From positions 1 through 53,291 of the forward strand of contig NZ_WAJR01000014.1 of assembly GCF_008831035.1 (NCBI RefSeq): DNA of 53,291 nt. Direction: 5' to 3'. The position numbers were made by a program, and so were the translations under genes. The stretch's first letter is position 1, and every line of letters starts with the position of its first letter. The notes beneath the pieces are model-generated. The model was given only the letters and a program-made list of their open reading frames with translations. It did not search any database and was not told the origin of the DNA. The DNA comes from Ellagibacter isourolithinifaciens (lineage in GTDB: Bacteria; Actinomycetota; Coriobacteriia; Coriobacteriales; Eggerthellaceae). Of this stretch, positions 1-8,559 are shown piece by piece.

Positions 1-259
1 TTATCCATATGCGGTTATTGCCTTTCCACGAATCCTAACTTCAGCAATTAAGATTCTAGGCGATAACCGCTTCCTGCTTTCTACGGACAGGGAAGCGGCC
101 CCTTACACCAACATTCGGCACGCGATCAGGCGAGTTCCTTCGCATCTTTGAATCTTCGATTCAGAGCGCAAGCCCGCGCGCCGAGCGTCGCGGCCATCCT
201 ATATAATGGTTCGGTTCATGGGTATGCAAGGGTTGCGGAAAGCGAAAGGTCTCAATCAT
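1..259. other. Left-edge non-coding stretch with two overlapping hairpins
   Basis: No gene is seen here. Two inverted repeats compete: GCGGTTATTGCC (11-22) pairs with GGCGATAACCGC (59-70, one G-T pair), and CCGCTTCC (67-74) pairs with GGAAGCGG (91-98). They share bases 67-70, so only one can form at a time. A consensus -10 box TATAAT lies at 202-207 with no good -35 box. It may drive the downstream DUF1846 gene, giving a leader of about 45 nt. The hairpins could be an attenuator or the terminator of a gene to the left; no T-run follows them. Confidence 0.4.
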
Positions 260-1741
260 ATGCGCCAAGGATTCGACAACGACAAGTACATCGCACTTCA
301 GGCGGAGCACATCAGGAGCCGCATCAACCAGTTCGGGGGCAAGCTTTACCTCGAGTTCGGAGGCAAGCTCTTCGACGACTACCACGCAAGCCGCGTGCTC
401 CCCGGGTTCGAACCCGACAGCAAGTTCCGCATGCTGAAGACTATGGTCGACGAGGTCGAAATCATCATCGCGATCAACGCGAACCACATCGAGAAATCAA
501 AGACGCGCGGAGATCTGGGCATCACCTACGACGAGGAGGTCCTGCGCCTACTCGACGTGTTCCGCTCGCGCGGGTTCGCCACCTCAGGGGTCGTAATCAC
601 CCACTTCGAGAACCAGCCTTCCGCCGTGGCGTTCCGCTCGCGCCTCGACGGCCTGGGCATCAAGAGCTATCTGCACTACCCCATTGCCGGGTACCCCTAC
701 GACACCGCGCGCATCGTCTCCGACGAGGGCTACGGCAAAAACGAGTTCGTGGAAACGACGCACCCGCTCGTCGTGGTGACCGCACCCGGCCCCGGATCGG
801 GCAAGATGGCCACCTGCCTCTCGCAGCTCTACCACGAGCACAAGCACGGCAACCTGGCGGGATACGCGAAATACGAGACGTTCCCCATCTGGAATCTGCC
901 GCTGAAACATCCCGTCAACATCGCCTACGAGGCCGCGACAGTCGATCTGGACGACGCGAACTGCATCGACCCCTTCCACCTGGAGGCCTACGGGAAGACC
1001 ACGGTGAACTACAACCGCGACGTGGAGATCTTCCCCGTACTTAAGACCATGATGGAACGGATCGCGGGAGAGAGCCCCTACCAGTCGCCCACCGATATGG
1101 GCGTGAACATGGCGGGGCTCGCAATCGTGGATGACGACGCCGTGCGCGAGGCCGCGAAGATGGAAATCGTGCGCCGCTACTTCCAAGCCGCCGTCGATGC
1201 GCGCCGCACCGGCATTCACGAGGAGCGCGTCGAGCGCCTCGAGCTTTTGATGAACCAGGCGGGCATCGACTCGAGCTTCTCGCCCGCGCGCTCGGTCGCT
1301 CTTCTTAAAGAGGAGACGACAGGCGGCCCGGCGGGCGCTATGGTGCTCGCCGACGGGCGCGTGGTCACCGGCAAGACCTCCCCGCTTTTGGGCGCCGCAT
1401 CCTCCCTTCTGATGAACGCGCTCAAGGCGGTCTCGGGCGTCGACGACGACATCTACGTCATCAGCGACGACGTGATCAAGCCCATCTGCACGCTCAAGAC
1501 CTCGACGCTGCACTCGAAGAACCCGCGCCTGCACTCAGACGAGACGCTTCTCGCGCTCTCGGTGAGCTCCGCGACCGACCCGCTCGCCCAGCAGCTCCTC
1601 GACCACGTCGACGACCTGCGCGGATGCGACGCTTTCTTCAGCGTGATCCTCTCTGCCACCGACGAGAGGCTCTATCGCACCTTGGGCATCAACGTATGCT
1701 GCGAGCCGAAATACGAGCAGCGCCGCTACTATCACAAATAG
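260..1741 (+). CDS. DUF1846 family conserved protein
   Basis: A 493-residue protein that matches the DUF1846 family over its full length. It begins with the family's characteristic GFDNDKYIALQAEHI segment, carries a P-loop-like GPGSGK at about residues 177-182 followed by a His-rich helix, and ends in a domain with TSPLLGAASS. The biochemical role of this family is not established; the P-loop-like motif suggests nucleotide binding. An ATG at 206 is in frame, but the family N-terminus and an AAAGG-type ribosome site favour the ATG at 260. It stands alone, convergent with the TorD-like gene, and a hairpin lies between them. Confidence 0.85.
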   Translation: MRQGFDNDKYIALQAEHIRSRINQFGGKLYLEFGGKLFDDYHASRVLPGFEPDSKFRMLKTMVDEVEIIIAINANHIEKSKTRGDLGITYDEEVLRLLDVFRSRGFATSGVVITHFENQPSAVAFRSRLDGLGIKSYLHYPIAGYPYDTARIVSDEGYGKNEFVETTHPLVVVTAPGPGSGKMATCLSQLYHEHKHGNLAGYAKYETFPIWNLPLKHPVNIAYEAATVDLDDANCIDPFHLEAYGKTTVNYNRDVEIFPVLKTMMERIAGESPYQSPTDMGVNMAGLAIVDDDAVREAAKMEIVRRYFQAAVDARRTGIHEERVERLELLMNQAGIDSSFSPARSVALLKEETTGGPAGAMVLADGRVVTGKTSPLLGAASSLLMNALKAVSGVDDDIYVISDDVIKPICTLKTSTLHSKNPRLHSDETLLALSVSSATDPLAQQLLDHVDDLRGCDAFFSVILSATDERLYRTLGINVCCEPKYEQRRYYHK

Positions 1742-1768
1742 AGCGCTTGCACGATATAGAAACACCAC

Positions 1769-1823
1769 GGCCCCATCGAGCTCCGCATGAGTCATCGCTC
1801 ACGCACAAGGGCTAGATGGGGCC
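1769..1823. terminator. Possible bidirectional terminator between DUF1846 gene and torD-like gene
   Basis: GGCCCCATC at 1769-1777 pairs with GATGGGGCC at 1815-1823 across a 37-base loop, between two convergent genes. The stem is GC-rich but no clear U-run follows on either strand, so termination is inferred from position only. Confidence 0.4.
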
Positions 1824-1834
1824 TTCGACGCTTC

Positions 1835-2446
1835 TTAGTAAGCAAGCAAAAGCGCCTTCTCTAGTCGGACAAGACCAGAGAAGTACCCTTCGGGAAAAAC
1901 TCCTTCGATTCGGTCAAGGAACGCATCGATCCATGATAGAGGATGCTTAGCAATGAACGAGCGCAGCTGATTCTCGCAGTTCTCGCCCTTAACCGCGCAT
2001 CGGCACAGCTCCGAAAGGTAGAGCAGCTCGATGCCCATGTGGTCCTCGTACTGGCGATTCTCGTTGCTCAGCTCCAGTCCGAGGTCGTGTAGGCAATTGC
2101 GCATTTCGAAGGTTGCCTCGCCAAAGCCAACGTTGGTGCTTCCTCGATACATCGTCTCCCACGGTGGAGCCGCAGGCGAGGGCGGTCCGACGAACAGGCG
2201 CGTGTACTCGACAGACGCAACCTCGACAGCCCTCTCGCCGCACTCCCTTCCGATACGCTCGGCGATGCCCTCGCAGAGGCTGACAGCCTCGCCGATGCTA
2301 TCTTCCCCGAAGTCGGGAAGGCTTTTCCAAAACAGAGGGTCGAGCCCCACGGACTGGGTTTGCGTCATAGGCTTGAGCAGGGAGTTTCCGATGAAAGCAA
2401 GCATGTCGCCATACTGCAGGTAATCAATTTGAGTAACGATGGGCAT
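1835..2446 (-). CDS. TorD/DmsD-type molybdoenzyme chaperone
   Basis: A 203-residue protein of the TorD/DmsD (redox enzyme maturation) family. The signature is visible as EYTRLFVGPPSPAAPPWETMYRG in two parts: an E-Y-x-R-L-F helix end and the proline-rich loop before W-E-T-M-Y. Helical segments with family-like spacing follow. These cytoplasmic chaperones bind the Tat signal peptide of molybdopterin enzymes and hold export until the cofactor is inserted. It is the last gene of the molybdoenzyme operon, 105 bases after the NrfD gene, and its likely client is the catalytic subunit starting at 6768. The start at 2446 has an AGGAG ribosome site. Family assignment is firm; the client is inferred. 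Confidence 0.85.
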   Translation of the reverse strand: MPIVTQIDYLQYGDMLAFIGNSLLKPMTQTQSVGLDPLFWKSLPDFGEDSIGEAVSLCEGIAERIGRECGERAVEVASVEYTRLFVGPPSPAAPPWETMYRGSTNVGFGEATFEMRNCLHDLGLELSNENRQYEDHMGIELLYLSELCRCAVKGENCENQLRSFIAKHPLSWIDAFLDRIEGVFPEGYFSGLVRLEKALLLAY

Positions 2447-2551
2447 CGTTTGCTCCTAACTATTCTCGAGCCGCCCACAGAAACCCTATCTGCAGGCGGA
2501 ACGAGGATCAAAAGCATAAGAAGTAGGTGACGAGGATGTCGCACCAGGCGG

Positions 2552-3763
2552 TTAGGAAGCTTGGGCTTCGCTGGCCGCCGCCGTTGAAACCGCGACCTTC
2601 CCTCCCTCGATCAGCTTCGATACCAAAGCAAGATAAACCAGGCTTGCAAGGGATATGACGCCAAGCACCACGAGAATCTCGACAGGTGTCGGAACATAAG
2701 ACCCGGCAGTCGACCAGATGTCGATGCCGCTCGAATGTGCGGCGACGCTCGAGCCTGACGAGATGCCGGGAGCACCCGCCATATTGGGGTGGATAAACGA
2801 GGTAAACAGAAGCCAAATACGCTTGCACAACACTCCAAGCACCACGAGCACGCTTGCTCCCATCACGAGTCCCGTACGCTGGCGATTCTTGGCAAACACC
2901 AGGATGCAGAAGGGAACGATCAAGCCGGCTGCGACCTCGAACCAAAAGAACGGGGCCGTCGCCCCCGAAAACATCTCGCCGAGGAGCTGCGCGCCGCCCG
3001 CAGTCTGGGGATAGGCAACCGTGAGGATCTCGCAGCCGATGAAGAACGCATCGACGGCGATGCAGGTTGCGAGCAGGCCGGCAAGACTCGCCATGAGATC
3101 GCGCCCCAGCTTGATAAGCTTCGCCTTCTCTAGCGCGACGAGGGAGATGAGAAGCAGGGCGAGACCCGAGTCCATGGCCGAAGCCACGAAGATAGGCGCC
3201 ATGATAGCCGAGTACCAGCCCTCGCGGGAGATCTGCAAACCGAAGATCCATGCCGTCACGCTATGCACGAGGATGGCGATGGGGAGAGCGAAGCGGCTGA
3301 TGACGGCAACCTTTTTCGGATCGGCCTTCTGCGAGCACATGAAGTACAGGTACAGGATGTTGATGATGAGATAGCAAACGATAACGCACACATCCCACAA
3401 GAGCGGAGACATGAAGTTCGGGCCGGTGAAGATGCGCCAAATGCGGTACACCCCGCCAAGATCGATAAGGACGAACAAGCCAGCCACGCAGATGCACACC
3501 GTAGACAAGACGACCGCCGGCAGAGCGACCTTCTTGAACTTCTCGATATGAAACACCGAAGCGGAGCTAGCGACGATAAGCCCGCCCGCAGACAGACCGA
3601 CGAACAGCATGAACATGGTGATGTAGAGACCCCATGAAGTGCCGTTGTTCATACCGGTGACGCCAAGGCCGCCCATCAGCTGAAACACATAGGCGCATAA
3701 CCCGGCGATCGCCAGGATGCAAAGGGCCCCCGTGGCAATCTTGTTCTTCTTAAGCAATTCCAT
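2552..3763 (-). CDS. NrfD/PsrC-type membrane anchor subunit of a molybdoenzyme
   Basis: A 403-residue hydrophobic protein with nine or ten predicted membrane segments and the NrfD/PsrC fold pattern, including LSAGGLIVASSASVF in the second helix. Family members anchor an exported molybdoenzyme and its iron-sulfur subunit to the membrane and exchange electrons with menaquinone. It lies 12 bases after the ferredoxin-type subunit, so the two are probably co-transcribed and translated together. No b-type haem pattern stands out, as is usual in this family. A quinol-oxidising role that feeds the reductase is the likely direction, but the electron flow cannot be read from sequence. Confidence 0.88.
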   Translation of the reverse strand: MELLKKNKIATGALCILAIAGLCAYVFQLMGGLGVTGMNNGTSWGLYITMFMLFVGLSAGGLIVASSASVFHIEKFKKVALPAVVLSTVCICVAGLFVLIDLGGVYRIWRIFTGPNFMSPLLWDVCVIVCYLIINILYLYFMCSQKADPKKVAVISRFALPIAILVHSVTAWIFGLQISREGWYSAIMAPIFVASAMDSGLALLLISLVALEKAKLIKLGRDLMASLAGLLATCIAVDAFFIGCEILTVAYPQTAGGAQLLGEMFSGATAPFFWFEVAAGLIVPFCILVFAKNRQRTGLVMGASVLVVLGVLCKRIWLLFTSFIHPNMAGAPGISSGSSVAAHSSGIDIWSTAGSYVPTPVEILVVLGVISLASLVYLALVSKLIEGGKVAVSTAAASEAQAS

Positions 3764-3775
3764 AGCACACCTCCT

Positions 3776-4393
3776 TTATTTGAAGTAACGGACTTGCGGG
3801 CGCGTGCCCTGCTCTTCCAGGAGCACAAAAGTACTCTTTTCCCCGAGAAACTTCGAAATGGCGCTTTCGGGGTCGTCCAAATCACCGAACACGCGCGCTT
3901 CGGTCGGACAACACATCACGCACATAGGCTCTTCCCCGCGGTCGGTGCGCTCTTTGCACATCGTGCATTTCTCAGCAACGCCCTTCGGGCGAACAGGGAC
4001 GTCCTTGTCTCCGTAGTTGAAATCGGGATCGCGCACAGGCTCGCTCCAATTGAATACGCGCGCGTTGTACGGGCACGCCGCCATGCACATGCGGCAGCCG
4101 ATGCACTTGTCGTAGTCGATTTCCACACGGCCCTTGTCGTCTTTGTAAGTTGCGCCCGTCGGACACACTCTCAAGCAAGCAGGGTTTTCACAATGCTGAC
4201 AGGCGAGCGGAATGTAGGTACGCGTGAGGTTCGGATACGTTCCTTCCGCCCCGTCGAACACCTCGCATCCCTCGGTAAGTACACGATTCCAATGCATTCC
4301 CATCGGCACGCTGTTCTGCATCTTGCAGGCATTCACGCAGGTATTGCACCCGATGCAGCGAAATAGGTTAATTGCCATGCCCAATTTAGCCAT
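3776..4393 (-). CDS. Four-cluster ferredoxin-type electron transfer subunit (DmsB/NrfC-like)
   Basis: A 205-residue protein with sixteen cysteines in four ferredoxin-like groups: C-IG-C-NT-C-VNA-C at residues 13-23, then CQHCENPACLRVCP, CIGCRMCMAACP, and a CTMC...CVMCCP pair. This is the standard arrangement of DmsB, NrfC and PsrB subunits, which relay electrons through four [4Fe-4S] clusters between the NrfD anchor and the molybdopterin subunit. It has no Tat signal of its own, so export is probably by piggyback on the catalytic subunit. The gap to the catalytic gene is 8 bases and to the NrfD gene 12 bases. Confidence 0.92.
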   Translation of the reverse strand: MAKLGMAINLFRCIGCNTCVNACKMQNSVPMGMHWNRVLTEGCEVFDGAEGTYPNLTRTYIPLACQHCENPACLRVCPTGATYKDDKGRVEIDYDKCIGCRMCMAACPYNARVFNWSEPVRDPDFNYGDKDVPVRPKGVAEKCTMCKERTDRGEEPMCVMCCPTEARVFGDLDDPESAISKFLGEKSTFVLLEEQGTRPQVRYFK

Positions 4394-4401
4394 GATAATA
4401 C

Positions 4402-6768
4402 CTACGCTTTCTTGACTTCAACGAGCGTGTCGTTGTAAGGGATCACCGGGCCATACGCCATCACCCGCCCGCGAGGAATGATGGTGGGATTCGTCACGTT
4501 TTGATAGTTCCCTGATTTCATGAACTTCGTCCACTCACCTTCCATAATGCGAATACTTCCCGGTCGGATAGACTCATTAGACCTCACAGGGCAGCTGAAC
4601 TCGCCGCGATCGTTGTAGACGACGATGTCATCTTTGTCGGACAAGCCTCGGGATTTCATATCGACCGGATTCATCTCCACGCATGTTTTGTACAGTTCTT
4701 GAATCCAAGTGCTATCGCAGAATTGATCGTGGATATGGAAACGAGTTCTCGATTGCGCGTATTGCAGAGGGTACTTTGCTCGCACATCGCTATCAGGCGC
4801 CGTTTCCTCCGGGTACTCGAAAACGGGAAGGGCCTGGTTGAATTTGAGATACTTGTCGTAGTAAACTTCGAGCCTTCCGGTCGGGGAAGGGAATTTGAGC
4901 GATTTCATCGGGCAGTACGGCGTATCCGCGTTCTTCACCGTCATAACTCCCTGGTTTGCCTGCAGAGATTCGATAGTCACCTGATCGACGAGAGGACTCT
5001 TGATGTTCGCAAGCTGATAAGAAACCAATTCTTCCGTCGTCTTATGCATGACATCGCCCAGTCCCAAAGAGTCCATGAGCATGCGCTCAAGCTCGTACTC
5101 CGACTTGCTCTCGAACAGCGGCTCTATCACCTTCTCACGCAACATGATATGATCGCGAACAGCCTGGACACCCCCTATTTCCGTCTCACTTTCGAAGCGA
5201 GATGAAATAGGTAGGATAAGATCTGCATACTGCGAGCCCGAAATCGCGTGAATGTCGATATAGCACACGAAGTCCAAGGTCATAAGCCATTCGTAGACTT
5301 TGTTCAAGTCCGCGAAATGCTGCATAATCTGGTCTCCCAGCGTAATATAGCAACGGATGTCGTTTTCAACATACGGAAGCTCGTACACCGGGGTTTTGAA
5401 GGAAGAGGTTTTCATTTCAGGCTTAAGCGGCCAACTGGGTAACGTCGCGCTCGCATAGCCCCCATTGCCGGGGTATCCCAAACCAGTTCCCGATTTTCCA
5501 ATATTTCCCGTAAGAGCAGCAAGGATTCCCGCCGCATGACCTGCAATATCGGAATTGTTGTACTTGTCGCAACCGCCTTGTCCGATAGCGAGCACAGATG
5601 GGGTGTCTAAAGCATACATCTTGGCGATGCGCTCGATTTCGCTCGCGGGGATCTTCGTTACGTCGGCAGCCCATTCAACGCTTTGCGTCTTTTGGCCTTC
5701 CTTAAACAACGTGAACGCGGTGGCATACGTCACGCCTTCGTAATCGAACTCGCCCTCGAGAGGCGTTTGGTCGTTGGTCTCCATATAAGACTTAGGCGCA
5801 GAAGTCGTCGGGTCCCACACCATGAAATCACCCTCAGGGCTTTCAAGCATAGTCCCATCAACAGTCGAAACGAGGAACGGGAACGTGGTGTGATCGCGCA
5901 TAAACGCCTTGTCGTACCATTCGTTGTCGATGATGCTGCTTGCCATTCCCAGGTAAAAAGCCCCATCGGTACCAGGCTCGATGGGAATCCACTCATCGCT
6001 TTTCGAGGCCATCGAGCTATAGTGCGGGTCGATCACGATCGTATGCATCCCCGCCTCCATTGCATTGAAATAGTGACGTGAATGCGTGAGACTCGTCTCG
6101 ATGAAGTTCAAGCTGATAGCGATAAAGGTCTTGCAGTTTTTCCAATCGCGAATGTCGTTAACCGCAGAAGCCGCCTTGAACCCGAACATGGGCGCCAACC
6201 CGTTCGAGATACCGATATCAATACCATGGTAAGAGGTATACCCACATTGCATGATATTACGCATGTTGGATATTTCCGACTCGGTTGCCGCAGCAAGATA
6301 GACGCTGCTCTTGCCATACTTATCCCAGCAGGATTTCACATTCTCAGAAAAGATATCGAGAGCCTCATCCCAGCTAATGGCAACGAATTCCCCGGAACCA
6401 CGCTCGCCGACGCGCTTCATAGGAGACTGGATGCGATCGGCGCTGTAAACATGCTGGATTTCAGATAATCCTTTCAAACACACCGACTGGAAACCCTTAG
6501 CTGCAGCCATATTGGGCTCGATTTTGCAAAGTCGACCATCACGCACTGTGCATTTCAGCATGCAGTTACCACGGCAGTGCTTTTGATGGTAGGTATACGC
6601 AACGCGCTCCTCTGCTCCCTCGTCGGCATTCGCTTCGACAGGAGCCAGCCAATTGCTGGAAGATGTCATTCCCGCAGCGCCCGCTAAACCCAAGGCTCCA
6701 GCAGCACCAGCGGTTTTGAGAAAGCTTCTTCGAGTTAGCCCGACGCGCGAGCTTGTCACTTCCCCCAT
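4402..6768 (-). CDS. Tat-exported molybdopterin oxidoreductase catalytic subunit (DMSO reductase family)
   Basis: A 788-residue catalytic subunit. The twin-arginine signal is LTRRSFLK (R13-R14) followed by an Ala/Gly-rich hydrophobic stretch, so it works outside the membrane. An N-terminal [4Fe-4S] motif is present as C65-x3-C69-x3-C73 and C97. The C-terminal molybdopterin-dinucleotide domain includes QSRTRFHIHDQF. The residue that coordinates molybdenum is not obvious: the usual Ser or Cys region reads YHGIDIGISNGL. The substrate is therefore open: S- or N-oxides, polysulfide, or an aromatic dehydroxylation as in related Eggerthellaceae enzymes. I chose the ATG at 6768, preceded by AGAGGAGAGG. 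The frame stays open to 6915, but that extension has no ribosome site and starts inside a regulatory palindrome. Confidence 0.9.
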   Translation of the reverse strand: MGEVTSSRVGLTRRSFLKTAGAAGALGLAGAAGMTSSSNWLAPVEANADEGAEERVAYTYHQKHCRGNCMLKCTVRDGRLCKIEPNMAAAKGFQSVCLKGLSEIQHVYSADRIQSPMKRVGERGSGEFVAISWDEALDIFSENVKSCWDKYGKSSVYLAAATESEISNMRNIMQCGYTSYHGIDIGISNGLAPMFGFKAASAVNDIRDWKNCKTFIAISLNFIETSLTHSRHYFNAMEAGMHTIVIDPHYSSMASKSDEWIPIEPGTDGAFYLGMASSIIDNEWYDKAFMRDHTTFPFLVSTVDGTMLESPEGDFMVWDPTTSAPKSYMETNDQTPLEGEFDYEGVTYATAFTLFKEGQKTQSVEWAADVTKIPASEIERIAKMYALDTPSVLAIGQGGCDKYNNSDIAGHAAGILAALTGNIGKSGTGLGYPGNGGYASATLPSWPLKPEMKTSSFKTPVYELPYVENDIRCYITLGDQIMQHFADLNKVYEWLMTLDFVCYIDIHAISGSQYADLILPISSRFESETEIGGVQAVRDHIMLREKVIEPLFESKSEYELERMLMDSLGLGDVMHKTTEELVSYQLANIKSPLVDQVTIESLQANQGVMTVKNADTPYCPMKSLKFPSPTGRLEVYYDKYLKFNQALPVFEYPEETAPDSDVRAKYPLQYAQSRTRFHIHDQFCDSTWIQELYKTCVEMNPVDMKSRGLSDKDDIVVYNDRGEFSCPVRSNESIRPGSIRIMEGEWTKFMKSGNYQNVTNPTIIPRGRVMAYGPVIPYNDTLVEVKKA

Positions 6769-6862
6769 TTCCTCTCCTCTTTGACCAGAACGATTCGCCG
6801 ACAGCGCCCGCGAGCCCCAAACTTTGTTCCCCCAGTGCGGCGACAGCAAGATCGTCCGTCTG

Positions 6863-6891
6863 ACATTACATGGAATTGGCCAAATCCTATG
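6863..6891 (-). promoter_or_regulatory. Predicted promoter of the molybdoenzyme operon
   Basis: Read on the minus strand, TAATGT (6868-6863) is a fair -10 box. With the optimal 17-base spacer the -35 position falls on 6891-6886, which is not a consensus hexamer but the CATAGG part of a CCTATGA half-site. A weak -35 overlapped by a conserved site is what an activator-dependent promoter looks like. The predicted leader is about 88 nt. Confidence 0.5.
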
Positions 6892-6954
6892 ACAATCAAG
6901 GTAACAGATTGTCATAGGTCAATCAAGATAATCCTATGATTTTTTGTCCTATGA
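6886..6954. promoter_or_regulatory. Four CCTATGA half-sites upstream of the molybdoenzyme operon
   Basis: CCTATGACAATC (6886-6897) and its exact inverse GATTGTCATAGG (6907-6918) form a 12-bp palindrome with a 9-base spacer. Two more direct CCTATGA copies follow at 6933-6939 and 6948-6954, 15 bases apart. The sites lie upstream of the catalytic gene only; the other flanking gene ends toward them. They are probably the binding array of a dimeric transcription factor. No regulator gene adjoins; LuxR-type membrane regulators often control such operons in Eggerthellaceae, but that link is inference. Confidence 0.6.
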
Positions 6955-6963
6955 TTATTGTGC

Positions 6964-6985
6964 TTGAACGATAGATTGAACGATA
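6964..6985. repeat. Tandem TTGAACGATA repeat
   Basis: TTGAACGATA occurs at 6964-6973 and again at 6976-6985, a 12-base period, immediately beside the CCTATGA array. It may be a second regulator site or part of the same control region. Confidence 0.45.
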
Positions 6986-7017
6986 CTCAGACTGAGAGGC
7001 GCAATTACGGAAGCAGC

Positions 7018-8001
7018 TTATTTATGGCCAAGAGTGCCCTTCATCGTGTCGGGAAGCACATCGCCGAACCCTTCGCTAAAGGAGCTCGGGACGACCACGG
7101 TTCCGCCCGTCTCCCGCACGCTCTCATAGAGCAGGTGCATCGCGCGCAAACGAAGAGCCGAGTCGTTTGCATCATACGTTTTGCTTATGTCATCGAGCAT
7201 ATCGCTGATGTCTTGCTCCGCCTCCATCAAGATGATGCGCGCCTTCTTGCGCTGCTCAGCCTGCGCTTCAAGCGACATAACGTCCTGCAGTTCTTCGGGA
7301 AGGAGAATATCGCGAACTTCCACAGAGAGGATCGTAATGCCCCAAAGCGCCACCTTCTCTTCGAGGGTACTCTTCAGCTCGCGGTCAAGCTGCTCGCGAC
7401 GAATGGCCACCTCAGCCGCGCCCGCCCGTCCGATTGCATCGCGTAGCGCCGTTTGCGCAGCAAGCTCAACCGCGCGGGAGAAGTCGCCCACCTCTGTACA
7501 AGCCGCCTTCGCATCCCACACCATCCAGAACAGAACAGCGTTCACATTGATGGGGACAAGATCGGAAGTGAGAGTCTCCTCCGCGCCAAATGTCGTCGAC
7601 CTGATTCTCGTGTCCACCCGCATAGCGTTCTGCTCGATGATGGGAATAGTCCAATACAAGCCAGGGCCCGAAACGCGATTGAATTTTCCTAATCGGAGAA
7701 CCACCACGCGCTCCCATTGCTGAGCGATGTGGGCCGACATCGTCGCAAGCATCGCCACCGCAAAAGAACAGACAATGATAACAAGTCCCACTTCCCCAAA
7801 AAGCAGCGACGAGAGCCCCATCACGACGCAGAGGCTCACCAAGAACACCGCTATCGAGAACACGAGAACCCCTGAGCCAGATGCACGCTCTCCGGCCACC
7901 TCGGCGCTTGCGTCCGGAACGACCTCCAGCATCCGCTTCTTGCGAAATGCACGAACACTTCCTTCTCCTGCATGAGCGTTCTTTGCTCCACTTGTCTTCA
8001 C
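7018..8001 (-). CDS. SPFH/band-7 (slipin-stomatin type) membrane protein
   Basis: A 327-residue protein with a basic cytoplasmic N-terminus, two closely spaced membrane segments at about residues 45-92, then a band-7/SPFH domain starting near QQWERVVVLRLGKF and containing YWTIPIIEQNAMRVDTR. An Ala/Glu-rich helical segment (SLEAQAEQRKKARIILMEAEQ) follows. Such proteins oligomerise on the inner membrane and scaffold microdomains or control partner proteases; no NfeD-type partner is seen nearby. The start is a GTG at 8001 with an AAGGGAG ribosome site. It follows the GntR gene by 20 bases and probably belongs to that operon. The function here is unknown. Confidence 0.85.
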   Translation of the reverse strand: MKTSGAKNAHAGEGSVRAFRKKRMLEVVPDASAEVAGERASGSGVLVFSIAVFLVSLCVVMGLSSLLFGEVGLVIIVCSFAVAMLATMSAHIAQQWERVVVLRLGKFNRVSGPGLYWTIPIIEQNAMRVDTRIRSTTFGAEETLTSDLVPINVNAVLFWMVWDAKAACTEVGDFSRAVELAAQTALRDAIGRAGAAEVAIRREQLDRELKSTLEEKVALWGITILSVEVRDILLPEELQDVMSLEAQAEQRKKARIILMEAEQDISDMLDDISKTYDANDSALRLRAMHLLYESVRETGGTVVVPSSFSEGFGDVLPDTMKGTLGHK

Positions 8002-8021
8002 GCGTCGCTCCCTTGACTTCC

Positions 8022-8498
8022 CTACAGCTTTGCAGCTTTCTTATCCGAACCAGGTATATCGACTTCGACGATGCGCGCGGCACCGCGCTGATTCTTATTG
8101 CCAGCGCCAAGCTCGGTCATCTTCATCCGCTGAATACGGCGAGTGATGCCCGCCTGCACGTCATCGAGAGACAGACCCATGTTTCGGCAGGCGACAATAC
8201 AGTCATCCATGACTTCATTCAGCTCTTGTGCGTATTCGCTATCTGCCTCCGCATTGAGATCTCGGACGAATGCGCCACGTCCACGAGTCGACTCGATGTA
8301 GTTGTCGGATGCCAAGCTAAGATAGGCCTTGTTCACAGTGTTGTAATTGATTGAAATATCGGACGCAAGCGCACGAACAGTTGGAAGTTGGTCGCCTGGT
8401 TTAAAGTATCCCGTGCTAATAAGGTACACGAGGCGTTGACGCAGTTGCACCCACAGGGGAACATCACTCGTCTTGTCTGGCTCAAAAGGGAAGCCCAT
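8022..8498 (-). CDS. GntR-family transcriptional regulator, YtrA type
   Basis: A 158-residue regulator. Residues 10-80 form a GntR winged helix (YLISTGYFKPGDQLPTVRAL, then NYNTVNKAYLSLASDNYIE and the wing GRGAFV). A short helical tail of about 60 residues replaces the large effector domain of FadR or HutC types, which is the YtrA pattern. YtrA-type regulators usually repress their own operon, often one for membrane transport or envelope stress. Here it sits between an NrfD-like membrane gene and an SPFH gene, all on one strand, so autoregulation of that trio is likely. The start has an AGAGGATAGGT ribosome site. Confidence 0.88.
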   Translation of the reverse strand: MGFPFEPDKTSDVPLWVQLRQRLVYLISTGYFKPGDQLPTVRALASDISINYNTVNKAYLSLASDNYIESTRGRGAFVRDLNAEADSEYAQELNEVMDDCIVACRNMGLSLDDVQAGITRRIQRMKMTELGAGNKNQRGAARIVEVDIPGSDKKAAKL

Positions 8499-8559
8499 CG
8501 TCTTCTACCTATCCTCTCGTTTCCACTCGAAACGTCTGCTTCGCTATCATCCGTTCCAC

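Noticed and set aside
6769-6915. A 49-residue N-terminal extension of the molybdoenzyme
   Set aside because: It would place the start inside a regulatory palindrome and upstream of the predicted promoter, and it would bury the Tat signal.
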